A DNA stretch of 46,626 bases from the NCBI GenBank assembly GCA_947630625.1, contig CANRIL010000019.1:1-46626 (forward strand), written 5' to 3'. Positions 34,063 to 43,340 of this stretch are shown piece by piece. The stretch is from an uncultured Clostridia bacterium. GTDB lineage: Bacteria; Bacillota; Clostridia; Oscillospirales; CAG-272. The notes below the pieces were generated by a model, which was not told the origin of the DNA, ran no database searches, and saw nothing but the letters and a program-made list of their open reading frames with translations. Each line of letters starts with the position of its first letter. The first letter of the stretch is position 1. The position numbers and the translations under genes were made by a program.

Positions 34063-34131
34063 TACAATCAGAATGAAGTGGTTTTACCGTCACTTTTCGG
34101 AGCATAAAACGATGAAAGCGGAGGAAAAGAC

Positions 34132-34863
34132 ATGATACCGAAAAAAATACATTATTGTTGGTTCGGAGGTAACCCACTGCCGGAACTCGCCCGGAAATGT
34201 ATAGAAAGCTGGAAGAAATACTGTCCTGATTATGAAATAAAAGTATGGAATGAGAGCAACTTTGATATAAATTGCTGCAGATATGTTCAGGAAGCATATA
34301 ATGCAAAAAAATGGGCATTTGTGACAGATTATGTACGCTTATATGCACTGATAAATGAGGGCGGTATATACATGGATACAGATGTTGAGGTGGTAAAGCC
34401 ATTGGATTTATTTTTGCATCATCAGGCATTTTCCGGATTTCAATCAGACAATTCTATACCGACTGGGATAATGGCGTGCGAAAAGGGCTATGAACCGTTT
34501 GCAGAATTGTTGGCTGAATATGACAACAGAGCATTCATAGAGAAAAATGGAGAATTTAATGTAATTCCGAATACCGTTTATATTACGAATCTTTTTTTAA
34601 AACATGGGCTCCAACTGAACAATACATTTCAACTTGTTTGCGGATTTGCTCTATATCCATATGATTATTTCTGCGCTAAGTCATATCACACAGGTATAGT
34701 TCATACAACGAAAAATACATATACCATTCATCATTTTGCTGGTTCATGGCTTACTGATGAATCGAAGAGAAGAAAAGAATTTCGAAGAAAAATGACTGAA
34801 AAGTATGGTTATTTTATTGGAACTGCAATATACAAGATTTCAAAGGCATTTAAGTTCATATAA
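34132..34863 (+). CDS. Glycosyltransferase family 32 (capsular polysaccharide synthesis)
   Basis: The 243-residue product opens MIPKKIHYCWFGGNPLP, the GT32 N-terminal signature. The metal/nucleotide-sugar-binding DxD is D82-T83-D84 in GGIYMDTDVEV, preceded by WAFVTDYVRLYAL. C-terminal IHHFAGSWLTDESKRR is also typical. Length fits the family. A plausible ribosome binding site, GCGGAGGAAA, precedes the ATG. It would transfer a hexose or uronosyl unit to the growing repeat. Confidence 0.88.
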   Translation: MIPKKIHYCWFGGNPLPELARKCIESWKKYCPDYEIKVWNESNFDINCCRYVQEAYNAKKWAFVTDYVRLYALINEGGIYMDTDVEVVKPLDLFLHHQAFSGFQSDNSIPTGIMACEKGYEPFAELLAEYDNRAFIEKNGEFNVIPNTVYITNLFLKHGLQLNNTFQLVCGFALYPYDYFCAKSYHTGIVHTTKNTYTIHHFAGSWLTDESKRRKEFRRKMTEKYGYFIGTAIYKISKAFKFI

Positions 34864-34905
34864 ATTGAGTTGCATTTTTACTTCCAGAAAGGATACAAAG
34901 ATAGC

Positions 34906-36129
34906 ATGAAAAAGAAAAATGGTTTTTTGCTGTATGCGTTTATGCTAATTCCTTTTTTTCGCCCCGTAGGGCTGGAGGTGACAATACTTCCGTTTCTAAG
35001 TTATTTATTCCTTGCATGGGAAGCAATTGCAATAGTAATTTTTGTTATAATTCATTTTAAAGACAATATGAAACTTATAATGAAGCGAGGAGACAAGTCT
35101 AGGTTTATTAAAATTTATGTGATTTATACTTTTATACTGTCAATCATTATAAAATTCATTATAGGAAATGATATAATACCGATTATTGGGTTAACAAGTT
35201 TTTGCGCATCAGCTTTTATTCTTATATATGTAGCCCAAAGAAGATATGATGATGTCGTGGATTTTTTTTACAAATATCTGTTTCTTGTCAATATAATAAA
35301 TACTTTGTTTATAATCGTGCCGTTTTTAAATAATATACTTCCAGAGGGATATTACTTTATTGGGCATCGCCAAGCCATTTCAATGGTATGGTCATTATCT
35401 GTTTTCTTGTGCCTTATTGGCCGTAATGCACGTATTGGCAAAAGCAGGAGAAGGTTGCTGATCACTATATCATATCTTTTTGTTGCGACATTTAATCTTC
35501 TTTCAGCTACGTCAACCGTTGCAACAGGAATAGTCGTAATTGCTATTTTTACAATCCTATATATAGTAATGATTGTCTTTAAAAAATTCAATACAATTAA
35601 TAACATTGCATTGTATTCAGTATATATTGGTGGCCTAGTCATAAACTGGCTAATAATAACACTGAACGTACAGACTTATTTTGCTGCATTTTTCTCTTCC
35701 GTTCTAGGAGAGTCAGTGTCTATGAATGGACGAACAGTTATATTTAATGCGTTTCTTAATTCATTTAACAATTCAAAGCTTTTTGGATACGGTTTTTGCG
35801 GCGTGAAAATTTCTACGGGCTGGGGCGGCGGATGGAATGCGTTGGATTATGCGCACAATACATTGTTGCAGGAGTTGACTAATGGAGGAATCCTTGGATT
35901 TATTCTTTTTGCAGTTGCGGGAGTATATGCGGTATATAATGCCTGCCAGATAGACAATCTGTATATAAAAAAAATTATATTATGTGCGTTGGCAGCTCAA
36001 ATGGCAATAATGATCACAGAGTCAGTTAATTATTATAATTATTATATGATTTTTTTGGTCTTGATTACATACATAAGCAAAGCGAATATCAACTTAAAGG
36101 AAAAAGTAAAGAGTGAGTATTTTCAATAA
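34906..36129 (+). CDS. O-antigen/capsule polymerase (Wzy-like) membrane protein
   Basis: The start is ATG 34906, after AGAAAGGAT; a TTG further upstream is less likely. The 407-residue product has about eleven hydrophobic helices. A large periplasm/outside-facing loop near residues 270-315 contains NGRTVIFNAFLNSFNNSKLFGYGFCGVK and HNTLLQELTNGGILGFILF. The R-T...N..G.G and H-N-x-x-L-x-E pattern is the usual signature of O-antigen ligase/polymerase proteins. Sitting next to the flippase it is the probable Wzy. Confidence 0.83.
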   Translation: MKKKNGFLLYAFMLIPFFRPVGLEVTILPFLSYLFLAWEAIAIVIFVIIHFKDNMKLIMKRGDKSRFIKIYVIYTFILSIIIKFIIGNDIIPIIGLTSFCASAFILIYVAQRRYDDVVDFFYKYLFLVNIINTLFIIVPFLNNILPEGYYFIGHRQAISMVWSLSVFLCLIGRNARIGKSRRRLLITISYLFVATFNLLSATSTVATGIVVIAIFTILYIVMIVFKKFNTINNIALYSVYIGGLVINWLIITLNVQTYFAAFFSSVLGESVSMNGRTVIFNAFLNSFNNSKLFGYGFCGVKISTGWGGGWNALDYAHNTLLQELTNGGILGFILFAVAGVYAVYNACQIDNLYIKKIILCALAAQMAIMITESVNYYNYYMIFLVLITYISKANINLKEKVKSEYFQ

Positions 36130-36177
36130 ATATATGTAGACAGCAACGTGTTTAAAGAAAGGAGGGACTGGCGGCAG

Positions 36178-37620
36178 ATGTCTAGGTCATTAATAAAAAG
36201 ATATAAAGAGATACCGATACAGGTACGCGCTTCTATGTGGTTTTTTGCATGCTCAATAATTCAGAAAATGGTTTCAATAGTTTCCACGGCAGTGTTTACC
36301 AGACTTATGAGCACCGAAGATTACGGACTCATAAGCATATATACTTCGTGGTCAAATATTTTTGTGATTATTGCAACATTAAACCTCTCAACTGCTTGCT
36401 TTAATGTTGGAATGACTATATATGAAAATGACAGAAAGCGGTGGGTGTCATCACTGCAAATTCTTTCTATATTAGCGGCGTTTATTTTTGACATATTGTT
36501 TATAGGATTTTATGGCATATTGGGTAAAGTTATCGATTTGCCTCTCAGCCTGATTTTTATAATGCTGCTTAGCTTTTATTTTTCTCCGGCAATCAATTTG
36601 TGGACATCGAAGCAAAGATATGACTATTCATACATACGCCTTGTTGCAGTAACAATAGGGTATACTGTTGCTGTTTTTGCGCTATCCCTAGTAGCGATAT
36701 TGGTTTCAGAGCACAGGGGAGTTGCAAAAATAATCGGAACGGAAATTGCAACATTAATATTTGGCATCATACTGTTTGTCGACAATATAAAAAATAGCAA
36801 ACCGATCGCAAATAAATCTTATATGCGGTTTGCCGTCAAGTATAACTTGCAGATGATGCCAGCCTTCCTTGGTGTAGTTATTATGAGCCAGATCGATAGA
36901 GTGATGATAGACAATATGGTGAACAGAGAATCTGCCGGGATATATTCTGTCGCGTACAATGCCGCATTTATGATTTCGGTCGTAAGCACTTCGATCAGCG
37001 CTGCGTATAATCCATGGATGATACAGAGGGTTAAAAGAAGCGATTATTCCAGGACAGCTGAGATCGGGGAAGGTCTTTCGTTCATGTTTTTGATATTAAT
37101 ACTTTTTTTTACGCTTTGCGCGCCCGAATTTGTCAAAATACTTGCTCCCTCAGAATATTTGGAGGCAATATACATTATTCCTTCTGTTGCAGGCAGCACA
37201 TTTTTTAGTTTGATCTACACCTTGTACGGACCGATTTTGCAATATCGACTAAAGACGAAACAACTCTCACTGATTACGGTTGTTACAGCTGTACTGAACA
37301 TGATATTAAATTACTTTGCTATAAAGCGATGGGGATATATTGCTGCCGGGTATACAACATTCATCTGCTATTTTATTTATGGATGGGGTACTGCGGCATA
37401 TGCAGTCTATCAGTTGAAAAAAGACGGGTATAACGGAAGAGTCTATGATTTTCGAAAGTTGGGAATGATGACATTAGCGCTGACTATAACTGTGGTTGTT
37501 ATACCATTTACATACAAGGGGTATCTGCTGAGATATATTATACTTTTGACAATCATAGTATTCTTTGTTTGCAACCTAAAGAAGATAATGCGATCTTTTC
37601 TTGAGATAAGAAAGGGATGA
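36178..37620 (+). CDS. Repeat-unit flippase (Wzx-like, MOP superfamily)
   Basis: ATG 36178 is favoured because GGAGGG lies just ahead; GTG 36148 is in frame but lies before that site. The 480-residue product has 12 to 14 hydrophobic helices. It starts with a conserved N-terminal segment (SMWFFACSIIQKMVSIVSTAVFTRLMSTEDYGLISIYTSW) typical of the polysaccharide biosynthesis/MATE-like exporters. A basic linker (SKQRYDYSYIRL) lies near residue 145 and QIDRVMIDNMVN near 240. It moves lipid-linked repeat units across the membrane for Wzy polymerisation. Confidence 0.87.
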   Translation: MSRSLIKRYKEIPIQVRASMWFFACSIIQKMVSIVSTAVFTRLMSTEDYGLISIYTSWSNIFVIIATLNLSTACFNVGMTIYENDRKRWVSSLQILSILAAFIFDILFIGFYGILGKVIDLPLSLIFIMLLSFYFSPAINLWTSKQRYDYSYIRLVAVTIGYTVAVFALSLVAILVSEHRGVAKIIGTEIATLIFGIILFVDNIKNSKPIANKSYMRFAVKYNLQMMPAFLGVVIMSQIDRVMIDNMVNRESAGIYSVAYNAAFMISVVSTSISAAYNPWMIQRVKRSDYSRTAEIGEGLSFMFLILILFFTLCAPEFVKILAPSEYLEAIYIIPSVAGSTFFSLIYTLYGPILQYRLKTKQLSLITVVTAVLNMILNYFAIKRWGYIAAGYTTFICYFIYGWGTAAYAVYQLKKDGYNGRVYDFRKLGMMTLALTITVVVIPFTYKGYLLRYIILLTIIVFFVCNLKKIMRSFLEIRKG

Positions 37621-37624
37621 AATA

Positions 37625-38686
37625 ATGAATATTGGCATATTGACGCTCTATAAAGTAAGAAACTTGGGTGCATGTTTACAGGCTACCGCAATGAAGTCCG
37701 TTATTGAAAGCTATGGGCACCATGTTTGTTTTCTCGATGGCTATGATTCTGAGTTTGCGAAACAGCTCTTCATAAACGATATGGGCAGGATGAAATTATG
37801 GACTCTTCCGTTTCGAATTCTGAAAGAAAACAAGTTTCGAAAATACTTTAAGACGTTCCCAGAAGCCGAGCTTTGTGAGTCTGAAAAAATGGATGGGGTG
37901 ATTATCGGCAGCGACAGTTTATGGATTGCAGACTATGGGAAGGATCCCATGCCGACGGCGTTTTTTGGAGATGTGAATTGTGATGTGGTTTGCTCTTATG
38001 CGCCAAGCGTAGGAGGAAGATATGACTTGAGCAAATATACATCCGGCCAATTGGGAGCTCTGAAAAAGATAAAATACATAACCGTCCGTGACAGTGCGAG
38101 CCGGGAGTTTGTCCGGGAGGTCACAGGAAAAGACTGCCCCGTTGTTATTGATCCGACCCTTCTGTATGACTGGAACGATTATCTCAGTAACATCGGTAAG
38201 GAAACAAATAAGAACGGTTATGTCTTGACCTACGGCGGATTTGATAAAAAAACTGCCGATGCAATCAACCAATTCGCGAGGAGAGAGAATATAAAAGTAA
38301 TCAATGTGGGAACCTTCAACAGATGGTTTAAGAGAAACATCGCTGTTTCGCCAGACGAGTTTATCAAATATATTGATGGCGCAAGATACGTGATTACCAG
38401 TATGTTTCATGGGGTCATGCTCTCCGTTGCTCTCGGTAAGGAATTCCGATATATTTCAGTAGATCCTAATCGGGATATCAAAGTGTCCGCACTGATCAAC
38501 AGCCTTGATTTGCACACAGTTATGCTAAAAAAGCAGGATGTGCATGCTGAGACTCTTTTTGTAAGTGAAATTGATTTCTCACAGGTTAACACTTGCCTCA
38601 ATAATCTAAGGAGTAAATCATTAAAAGAACTTAATAAAATCTTATTTCTAATTAATGAAAATGCCAATTCAATCGGCAAAAATTGA
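37625..38686 (+). CDS. Polysaccharide pyruvyl transferase family protein
   Basis: The 353-residue product opens MNIGILTLYKVRNLGACLQATAMKSVIESYGHHV, the family's N-terminal pattern. The middle holds GVIIGSDSLW and VRDSASREFVREVTGKDCPVVIDPTLL. Near the end SMFHGVMLSVALGKEFRYI carries the conserved S-x-F-H-G motif. These enzymes transfer pyruvate from phosphoenolpyruvate to sugar hydroxyls, giving charged ketals on capsule or cell-wall glycans. Spacing from the flippase gene is 4 bases. Confidence 0.87.
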   Translation: MNIGILTLYKVRNLGACLQATAMKSVIESYGHHVCFLDGYDSEFAKQLFINDMGRMKLWTLPFRILKENKFRKYFKTFPEAELCESEKMDGVIIGSDSLWIADYGKDPMPTAFFGDVNCDVVCSYAPSVGGRYDLSKYTSGQLGALKKIKYITVRDSASREFVREVTGKDCPVVIDPTLLYDWNDYLSNIGKETNKNGYVLTYGGFDKKTADAINQFARRENIKVINVGTFNRWFKRNIAVSPDEFIKYIDGARYVITSMFHGVMLSVALGKEFRYISVDPNRDIKVSALINSLDLHTVMLKKQDVHAETLFVSEIDFSQVNTCLNNLRSKSLKELNKILFLINENANSIGKN

Positions 38687-38722
38687 TTTGTAGTGAAAAA
38701 TTAGATAAATTAGGAGGTCAAA

Positions 38723-40483
38723 ATGATTTCATCAATTAAAAATGTTTCAACCTTAATTGCAATGCTAAAACAGTATGGTATTCAAGATGTTGTTTTAGCT
38801 CCCGGCGGAAGTGATATTCCGATTATTCATATGATTGAGACGGATTCTTACTTTACCTGTTACTCTGTTGTTGATGAACGCAGCTTGGTATATTTTGCTA
38901 TGGGTATTTCTCAGCAAAAAAAGGCGCCGGTTGCTTGTGTCTGCACATCCGGAACTGCTGTCTCAAATTTTCTTCCTGGTATGACAGAAGCTTTCTATAG
39001 GGATGTCCCTATCATTGCAATTACAGCAGATAAAAATCAAAATTTTCAAGGACAACTTGAAACTCAAAAAATAAATCAAATCGGAATTTTTGGAGAATGC
39101 TGTCGAAAAAGCATCAATTTGCCTGTGATCCGGAATAACGAGGATCAGTGGCTATGCGAACGATTAATTAACGAAGCTCTTATTGAACTGCATCATCACG
39201 GGTCTGGACCTGTTCAGATTAATATTCCCGTCGAAGGAGATATATCATCTTATGTGGATGGAGAATTACCTAAATGCAAAAAAATCACCTTAATTGAGGG
39301 CACTGATAACGAGCTTTTTTCTCATTATATTAAGCAACGTCTGAGTAAATTTGAAAAAATCATGATTCTTGTGGGGCAGGACATCGACTTTTCAGATAGA
39401 GAAGTAGCATGTATTGAAAAATTTGCATATAACTATAATGTAGTTATTGCTGCTGATCATCAGGCTAATCTTAATTGTTTTGGGACGATTAATACATATC
39501 CAATAACTGAAATGGAAAAGAAAATTGATAATAAACTTATTCCGTCCCTTGTGATCAGTTTAGGTAATAATATTGCTTCGTATGATTTGAAATATATTTT
39601 ACGTAGGGCAAACAACGTTGAACATTGGCAAATAGATGAGGCAGGGAGAATTAGAGATGTTTTTCATCACTTGACTACAGTTTTTGAGTGCAATATCTTT
39701 GAATTCTTTTCTGCTATTGAAAAGAACCAGGTTAAGAAGGCTCGAAACGATTATTATGAAGCATGGAAAGAAGGATTACAGTCAATTATAATTGACGAGA
39801 TACCTTATTCTAGCTTTTATATTGCAAAGGAATTATCTAAAGCTATACCTGAAAATTCCATTTTGCACCTTGCCATCCTAAATAGCACTCGACTTATGCA
39901 ATATTTTCCTTTACAAAAAGGGGTAAAGACATATAGTAACTTAGGTGCATTAGGCATTGATGGCTGCCTTTCTTCATTTATGGGACAGGCTGTTTCGACC
40001 GATCAACTCGCGTTTTGCTTAATAGGTGATTTGAGTTTCTTCTATGATATGAATGCGGTCAGTATTTGCCATAGAAAAAATAATATTAGAATTATTTTAT
40101 TAAATAATTCGGGAGCTGGTGAATTCTACTTTACCCTTGGTAAAGAAACTATATCATCAATAGATAAGCATATAGGCGCAATTAATAGGCGAACTGCAAA
40201 AGGATGGGTGGAATCGCTCGGCTATAAGTATTATTCAGTACATAATTCAGAAGAAGCTCACAAAGTAATCAGTAATTTAGGAAAAAGAACAGATTTCCCT
40301 GTTTTTGTAGAAGTCTTTACTGATATTGAAGAAGATACAGGAATCACGAGAAGCGCTTACAAAAAAAATCTTATAAAGACCTCCAAAGATACTATGAAAG
40401 ATGTTATTAAGGGGACATTAGGAGATAAAGGCTTTGAAACTGTCAAAACTATATATCATAGGATAAAGCGGGGTGAAAGTTAA
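38723..40483 (+). CDS. MenD-like thiamine-diphosphate-dependent enzyme
   Basis: The 586-residue product has the three-domain layout of thiamine-diphosphate enzymes. The N-terminal pyrimidine domain has the catalytic Glu52 in VVDERSLVYFAMG, the middle domain lies at about 190-330, and the C-terminal domain carries the cofactor motif GDLSFFYDMNA...NN at about 435-460. Size and the APGG/IPI opening resemble MenD (SEPHCHC synthase of menaquinone synthesis). MenD proteins usually have an S-R-S substrate-binding triplet there; here it reads G-G-S-D, so isochorismate is an unlikely substrate. No other men gene is nearby. It probably makes a C-C bond in a capsule sugar or substituent, perhaps with the adjacent reductase. 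Start follows AGGAGG. Confidence 0.8.
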   Translation: MISSIKNVSTLIAMLKQYGIQDVVLAPGGSDIPIIHMIETDSYFTCYSVVDERSLVYFAMGISQQKKAPVACVCTSGTAVSNFLPGMTEAFYRDVPIIAITADKNQNFQGQLETQKINQIGIFGECCRKSINLPVIRNNEDQWLCERLINEALIELHHHGSGPVQINIPVEGDISSYVDGELPKCKKITLIEGTDNELFSHYIKQRLSKFEKIMILVGQDIDFSDREVACIEKFAYNYNVVIAADHQANLNCFGTINTYPITEMEKKIDNKLIPSLVISLGNNIASYDLKYILRRANNVEHWQIDEAGRIRDVFHHLTTVFECNIFEFFSAIEKNQVKKARNDYYEAWKEGLQSIIIDEIPYSSFYIAKELSKAIPENSILHLAILNSTRLMQYFPLQKGVKTYSNLGALGIDGCLSSFMGQAVSTDQLAFCLIGDLSFFYDMNAVSICHRKNNIRIILLNNSGAGEFYFTLGKETISSIDKHIGAINRRTAKGWVESLGYKYYSVHNSEEAHKVISNLGKRTDFPVFVEVFTDIEEDTGITRSAYKKNLIKTSKDTMKDVIKGTLGDKGFETVKTIYHRIKRGES

Positions 40484-40485
40484 CC

Positions 40486-41304
40486 GTGGAAATGCCAGAT
40501 ATTCTTATCGGTACCTTTCAAATATCGAATCAAAAAGAAATGAATTTAATCATAAAAACGGCTATAGAGGCGGGAGTATGTGGCTTTGATACTGCTCCTT
40601 CTTATGGAACTGAATCCTTTTTAGGAAATAGTATATCTTCAGCGATAAAAGAGGGATTGACAAAACGAGAGGATATTTTCATCCAGGATAAAATAGATGC
40701 CAAGCAAATGTATTGGTGCAAAAAGAAAGGTATTAAATCTTTTGTTTTGAATCAAATAGAGAAGTTACATGCCACCTATCTAGATGCCTTACTAATTCAC
40801 TGGCCGTTTAGCCAATACATCAATGAAACCTGGAATGAGATGGTTTTAATGCAAGAAAAAGGATATGTAAAAACGATCGGTGTTTGCAATCTTGATAAGC
40901 GTGGGTTTGAATCTATGTTTAAGAAGAATGGTTTGAATAATGTTGATATCGTTCAAAATGAAATTTCACCCCTAAATACTGATCAGTATAATACTGACTT
41001 TTTTAGAAGCAAAAACTTCATCATTCAAGCATATTCTCCTTTTTGCCGAATGAATAAAATGATTACAGACGATGTCGGATTAAAACAGATCGCATCCAAA
41101 GTTTGTTCAGATATAGGACAAGTTATTTTAAAATGGCATATTCAGAATGGAATTCACCCTATATTTATGTCAAAAAAGCCAGAGAGAATTAAAAACAATT
41201 TGAAGTTAGACTTCGAATTGAGCAAACAACAGATGGATTACATAAACAATATGAATCAAGATTATAAAATATTTCCCATATCGCATGGATGTCCGGGGTA
41301 TTAA
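40486..41304 (+). CDS. Aldo/keto reductase
   Basis: The 272-residue product starts at GTG 40486 (ATG 40492 is also possible), 2 bases after the MenD-like gene. The full AKR tetrad is visible: Asp35 and Tyr40 in GFDTAPSYGTE, Lys69 in FIQDKID, His105 in LLIHWPF. EKGYVKTIGVCNLD and IQAYSPF segments and the C-terminal QVILKWHIQNGIHPIFMSKKPERIKNNLKLDFELS match the TIM-barrel family and its NADPH-binding site. Tight coupling suggests it reduces the ketone product of the MenD-like enzyme. Confidence 0.87.
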   Translation: MEMPDILIGTFQISNQKEMNLIIKTAIEAGVCGFDTAPSYGTESFLGNSISSAIKEGLTKREDIFIQDKIDAKQMYWCKKKGIKSFVLNQIEKLHATYLDALLIHWPFSQYINETWNEMVLMQEKGYVKTIGVCNLDKRGFESMFKKNGLNNVDIVQNEISPLNTDQYNTDFFRSKNFIIQAYSPFCRMNKMITDDVGLKQIASKVCSDIGQVILKWHIQNGIHPIFMSKKPERIKNNLKLDFELSKQQMDYINNMNQDYKIFPISHGCPGY

Positions 41305-41307
41305 AGT

Positions 41308-41931
41308 ATGAAAAAAATATACATTGTATTTTGTCTGTTTCTGTTGTTGTCGTCGTTGTATTTTCAATTATATACGATCTCTACAATAATTTTAATTTTA
41401 CAAATAGTAGTTGTATTTTTGTTGTTAATTAATAAGAGCAAAATTGTTTACAATTGGAGAAAAGAGCCTGAACTTCTAAATAACAGTATTAGAAATTATC
41501 AATATTTAGAACTTGGCTATCAACGAACGGGAGATAAAAATGGATTAGATCTGACTCAAAAATATACGAACTTGTATTCGGACTTTTTGCTGTTGAAACG
41601 GTATTATAGCTTATTGAAGCGAGGGGGGTCCATTGTAATAAATATGGATGCCACAAAATCTTACATGTTTAAACAACGACCTACTGTTTTTTCACTATGT
41701 ATGTTACACCCTGTTACATTGATGGAAATCGGAAAGTTATATTATGTTTACGAGATAATGTTTAAGGAAATATTGAATCCGCTGATTTTTCTCCTAAATG
41801 AAGTAAAAAGCCATATTATAAAGAAAGGGAAAATTAACATAAGTAATAAAACTCTAATGCAGGAAATGGAAGCTTTTTGCAAAGAGAGGAATCTAAAAAT
41901 CGTTTGGTATATAAACAGTTCTAGAATTTAA
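41308..41931 (+). CDS. Membrane-anchored protein of unknown function
   Basis: The 207-residue product starts 3 bases after the reductase stop. It has two hydrophobic helices at about residues 4-22 and 24-42, then a soluble part. Distinct segments are YQYLELGYQRTGDKNGLDLTQKY, SDFLLLKRYYSLLKRGGSIVINMD and a C-terminal helix pair ending MEAFCKERNLKIVWYINSS. The LLKRYYSLLKRGGSIVI stretch looks like a helix-strand element before an active-site loop, as in small transferases or hydrolases. I do not recognise a family. Its place in the operon suggests a modifying enzyme or partner of the MenD-like/reductase pair. Confidence 0.7.
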   Translation: MKKIYIVFCLFLLLSSLYFQLYTISTIILILQIVVVFLLLINKSKIVYNWRKEPELLNNSIRNYQYLELGYQRTGDKNGLDLTQKYTNLYSDFLLLKRYYSLLKRGGSIVINMDATKSYMFKQRPTVFSLCMLHPVTLMEIGKLYYVYEIMFKEILNPLIFLLNEVKSHIIKKGKINISNKTLMQEMEAFCKERNLKIVWYINSSRI

Positions 41932-41996
41932 TTATATGATACAAGACTATCAGAAAAGCATAGTATGGTATTTATTTGAATTGTGGACGAGAAAAT

Positions 41997-42249
41997 ATGA
42001 TCCAGTCAAAAGATGATTTACATAGATACTTGTACGCTGAAAAAAGCTTTTGGTATCGAGCGGAAATGCCCGACCATGGGTGATAATGAGGGATTTTCCA
42101 TTGATTGTAAGGCTTTTGGCTGGATCAACATAACACACAATGTTGTGATAGGCGCAGGTGAGGCTGTAGTGAAGGATATAGATACCCCCCCTTTTTTCCT
42201 CGTGGGGATACCGGCACGTCTGCTGTCGGTGCATAATCCGGATGAATAG
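41997..42249 (+). pseudogene. Serine O-acetyltransferase-like gene, frameshifted and internally deleted
   Basis: ATG 41997 opens MIQSKDDLHRYLYAEK, the usual N-terminus of capsule-locus CysE-like acetyltransferases, and then stops at 42083. The continuation is in another frame: KKAFGIERKCP, then directly GDNEGFSIDCKAFGWINITHNVVIGAGEAVVKDI and VGIPARLLSV, the last turns of a left-handed beta-helix. A frameshift at the AAAAAA run near 42041-42047 and loss of about 90 central residues, including the active site, make it non-functional. Confidence 0.65.
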
Positions 42250-42295
42250 AAAGTGATAACATATGTTTGAAAGAGAAGCGATTGCGGAGCAGATT

Positions 42296-43318
42296 ATGTT
42301 TTCGGTGATTGTGCCGATTTATAATGTGGAGAGATATCTTCGGATATGTATTGACAGTATCCTGAATCAGACGTATCCGAATTTTGAATTGATTTTGGTT
42401 AACGATGGCTCCACAGATGGTTGCGAAAAAATCTGCGAGGAATACACTGCTAAAGATAAACGCATTATTTTTATTAACCAAGAGAATCAGGGCCTTTTAG
42501 CGGCTCGTCGTGTTGGATTACATCACGCTAGCGGCGATTATATTGTTCATGTGGATTCGGACGATTATTGTTCTACAACACTTCTGGAGATGTTGAACAA
42601 AAAAATAAATGAAACAAACTGTGATTTGATCCTCTATGGGTATTCCGTTGTAGATAATTCCGGCAATGTAATAAATGAAGTGCATCTAGATGGACTTGGT
42701 TCTGAAAGCGAGCCGATATCCAAAGAGACTCTCATAAAAGCAATGATAAATACTTTCGAGTATAACAGTATATGGATGAAGTGCGCTAAAAAATCAATTG
42801 TTGACATTAATACAGATTACTCTAAATATGGCCGACTAATGATGGGAGAGGATGTATTGCAATCAATGCCACTTATTGAAAACACCTCAAGTATTTTCTT
42901 GTTGAACATTTCATTATATATGTATCGCGTAACTATCGGAAGTATGTCCCGCAGAATACAAAAAGAATATATTTATCACTACCTGAAGGTTCGAAAGAGA
43001 GTTTATCAAGCAATCATTGCATGTGGTTATTGTGCCCATTCGATTATGAGCGACTTCTTTTTACAATATCATCATGGAATTGCTAGTTATCTTTTTGAAC
43101 TAGCGCTCATTTGCAAAAGGACGGAATATAAGACGATTGTAAATGATGTAAAAGCGCAAATGCTTTCGGATCCTAAGTACGACGGTCTTTTCTTGTCAGC
43201 TATAGACAGAATTTGCTTTAGCTTGGCTATGAACATGCAATATACGATATGCAAAACATTAGCATCATTGCGCTCAAAACTGAAAAAAACAGTCCAATTA
43301 AAAGTAGTATTACAATAA
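42296..43318 (+). CDS. Glycosyltransferase family 2 (GT-A)
   Basis: ATG 42296 is preferred because GCGGAG stands just ahead and the protein then begins MFSVIVPIYNVERYL, the normal family start; ATG 42263 would add 11 residues. The 340-residue product has VNDGSTDGCEKICEEYT (residues 34-50), DSDDY with the DxD-type metal site near residue 87, and a candidate catalytic region KYGRLMMGEDVLQSMPLIE with the E-D pair. It is an inverting transferase for capsule repeat-unit assembly. The C-terminal 100 residues are helical. Confidence 0.86.
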   Translation: MFSVIVPIYNVERYLRICIDSILNQTYPNFELILVNDGSTDGCEKICEEYTAKDKRIIFINQENQGLLAARRVGLHHASGDYIVHVDSDDYCSTTLLEMLNKKINETNCDLILYGYSVVDNSGNVINEVHLDGLGSESEPISKETLIKAMINTFEYNSIWMKCAKKSIVDINTDYSKYGRLMMGEDVLQSMPLIENTSSIFLLNISLYMYRVTIGSMSRRIQKEYIYHYLKVRKRVYQAIIACGYCAHSIMSDFFLQYHHGIASYLFELALICKRTEYKTIVNDVKAQMLSDPKYDGLFLSAIDRICFSLAMNMQYTICKTLASLRSKLKKTVQLKVVLQ

Positions 43319-43340
43319 GATGAATTAGAGGCCGATAGAT

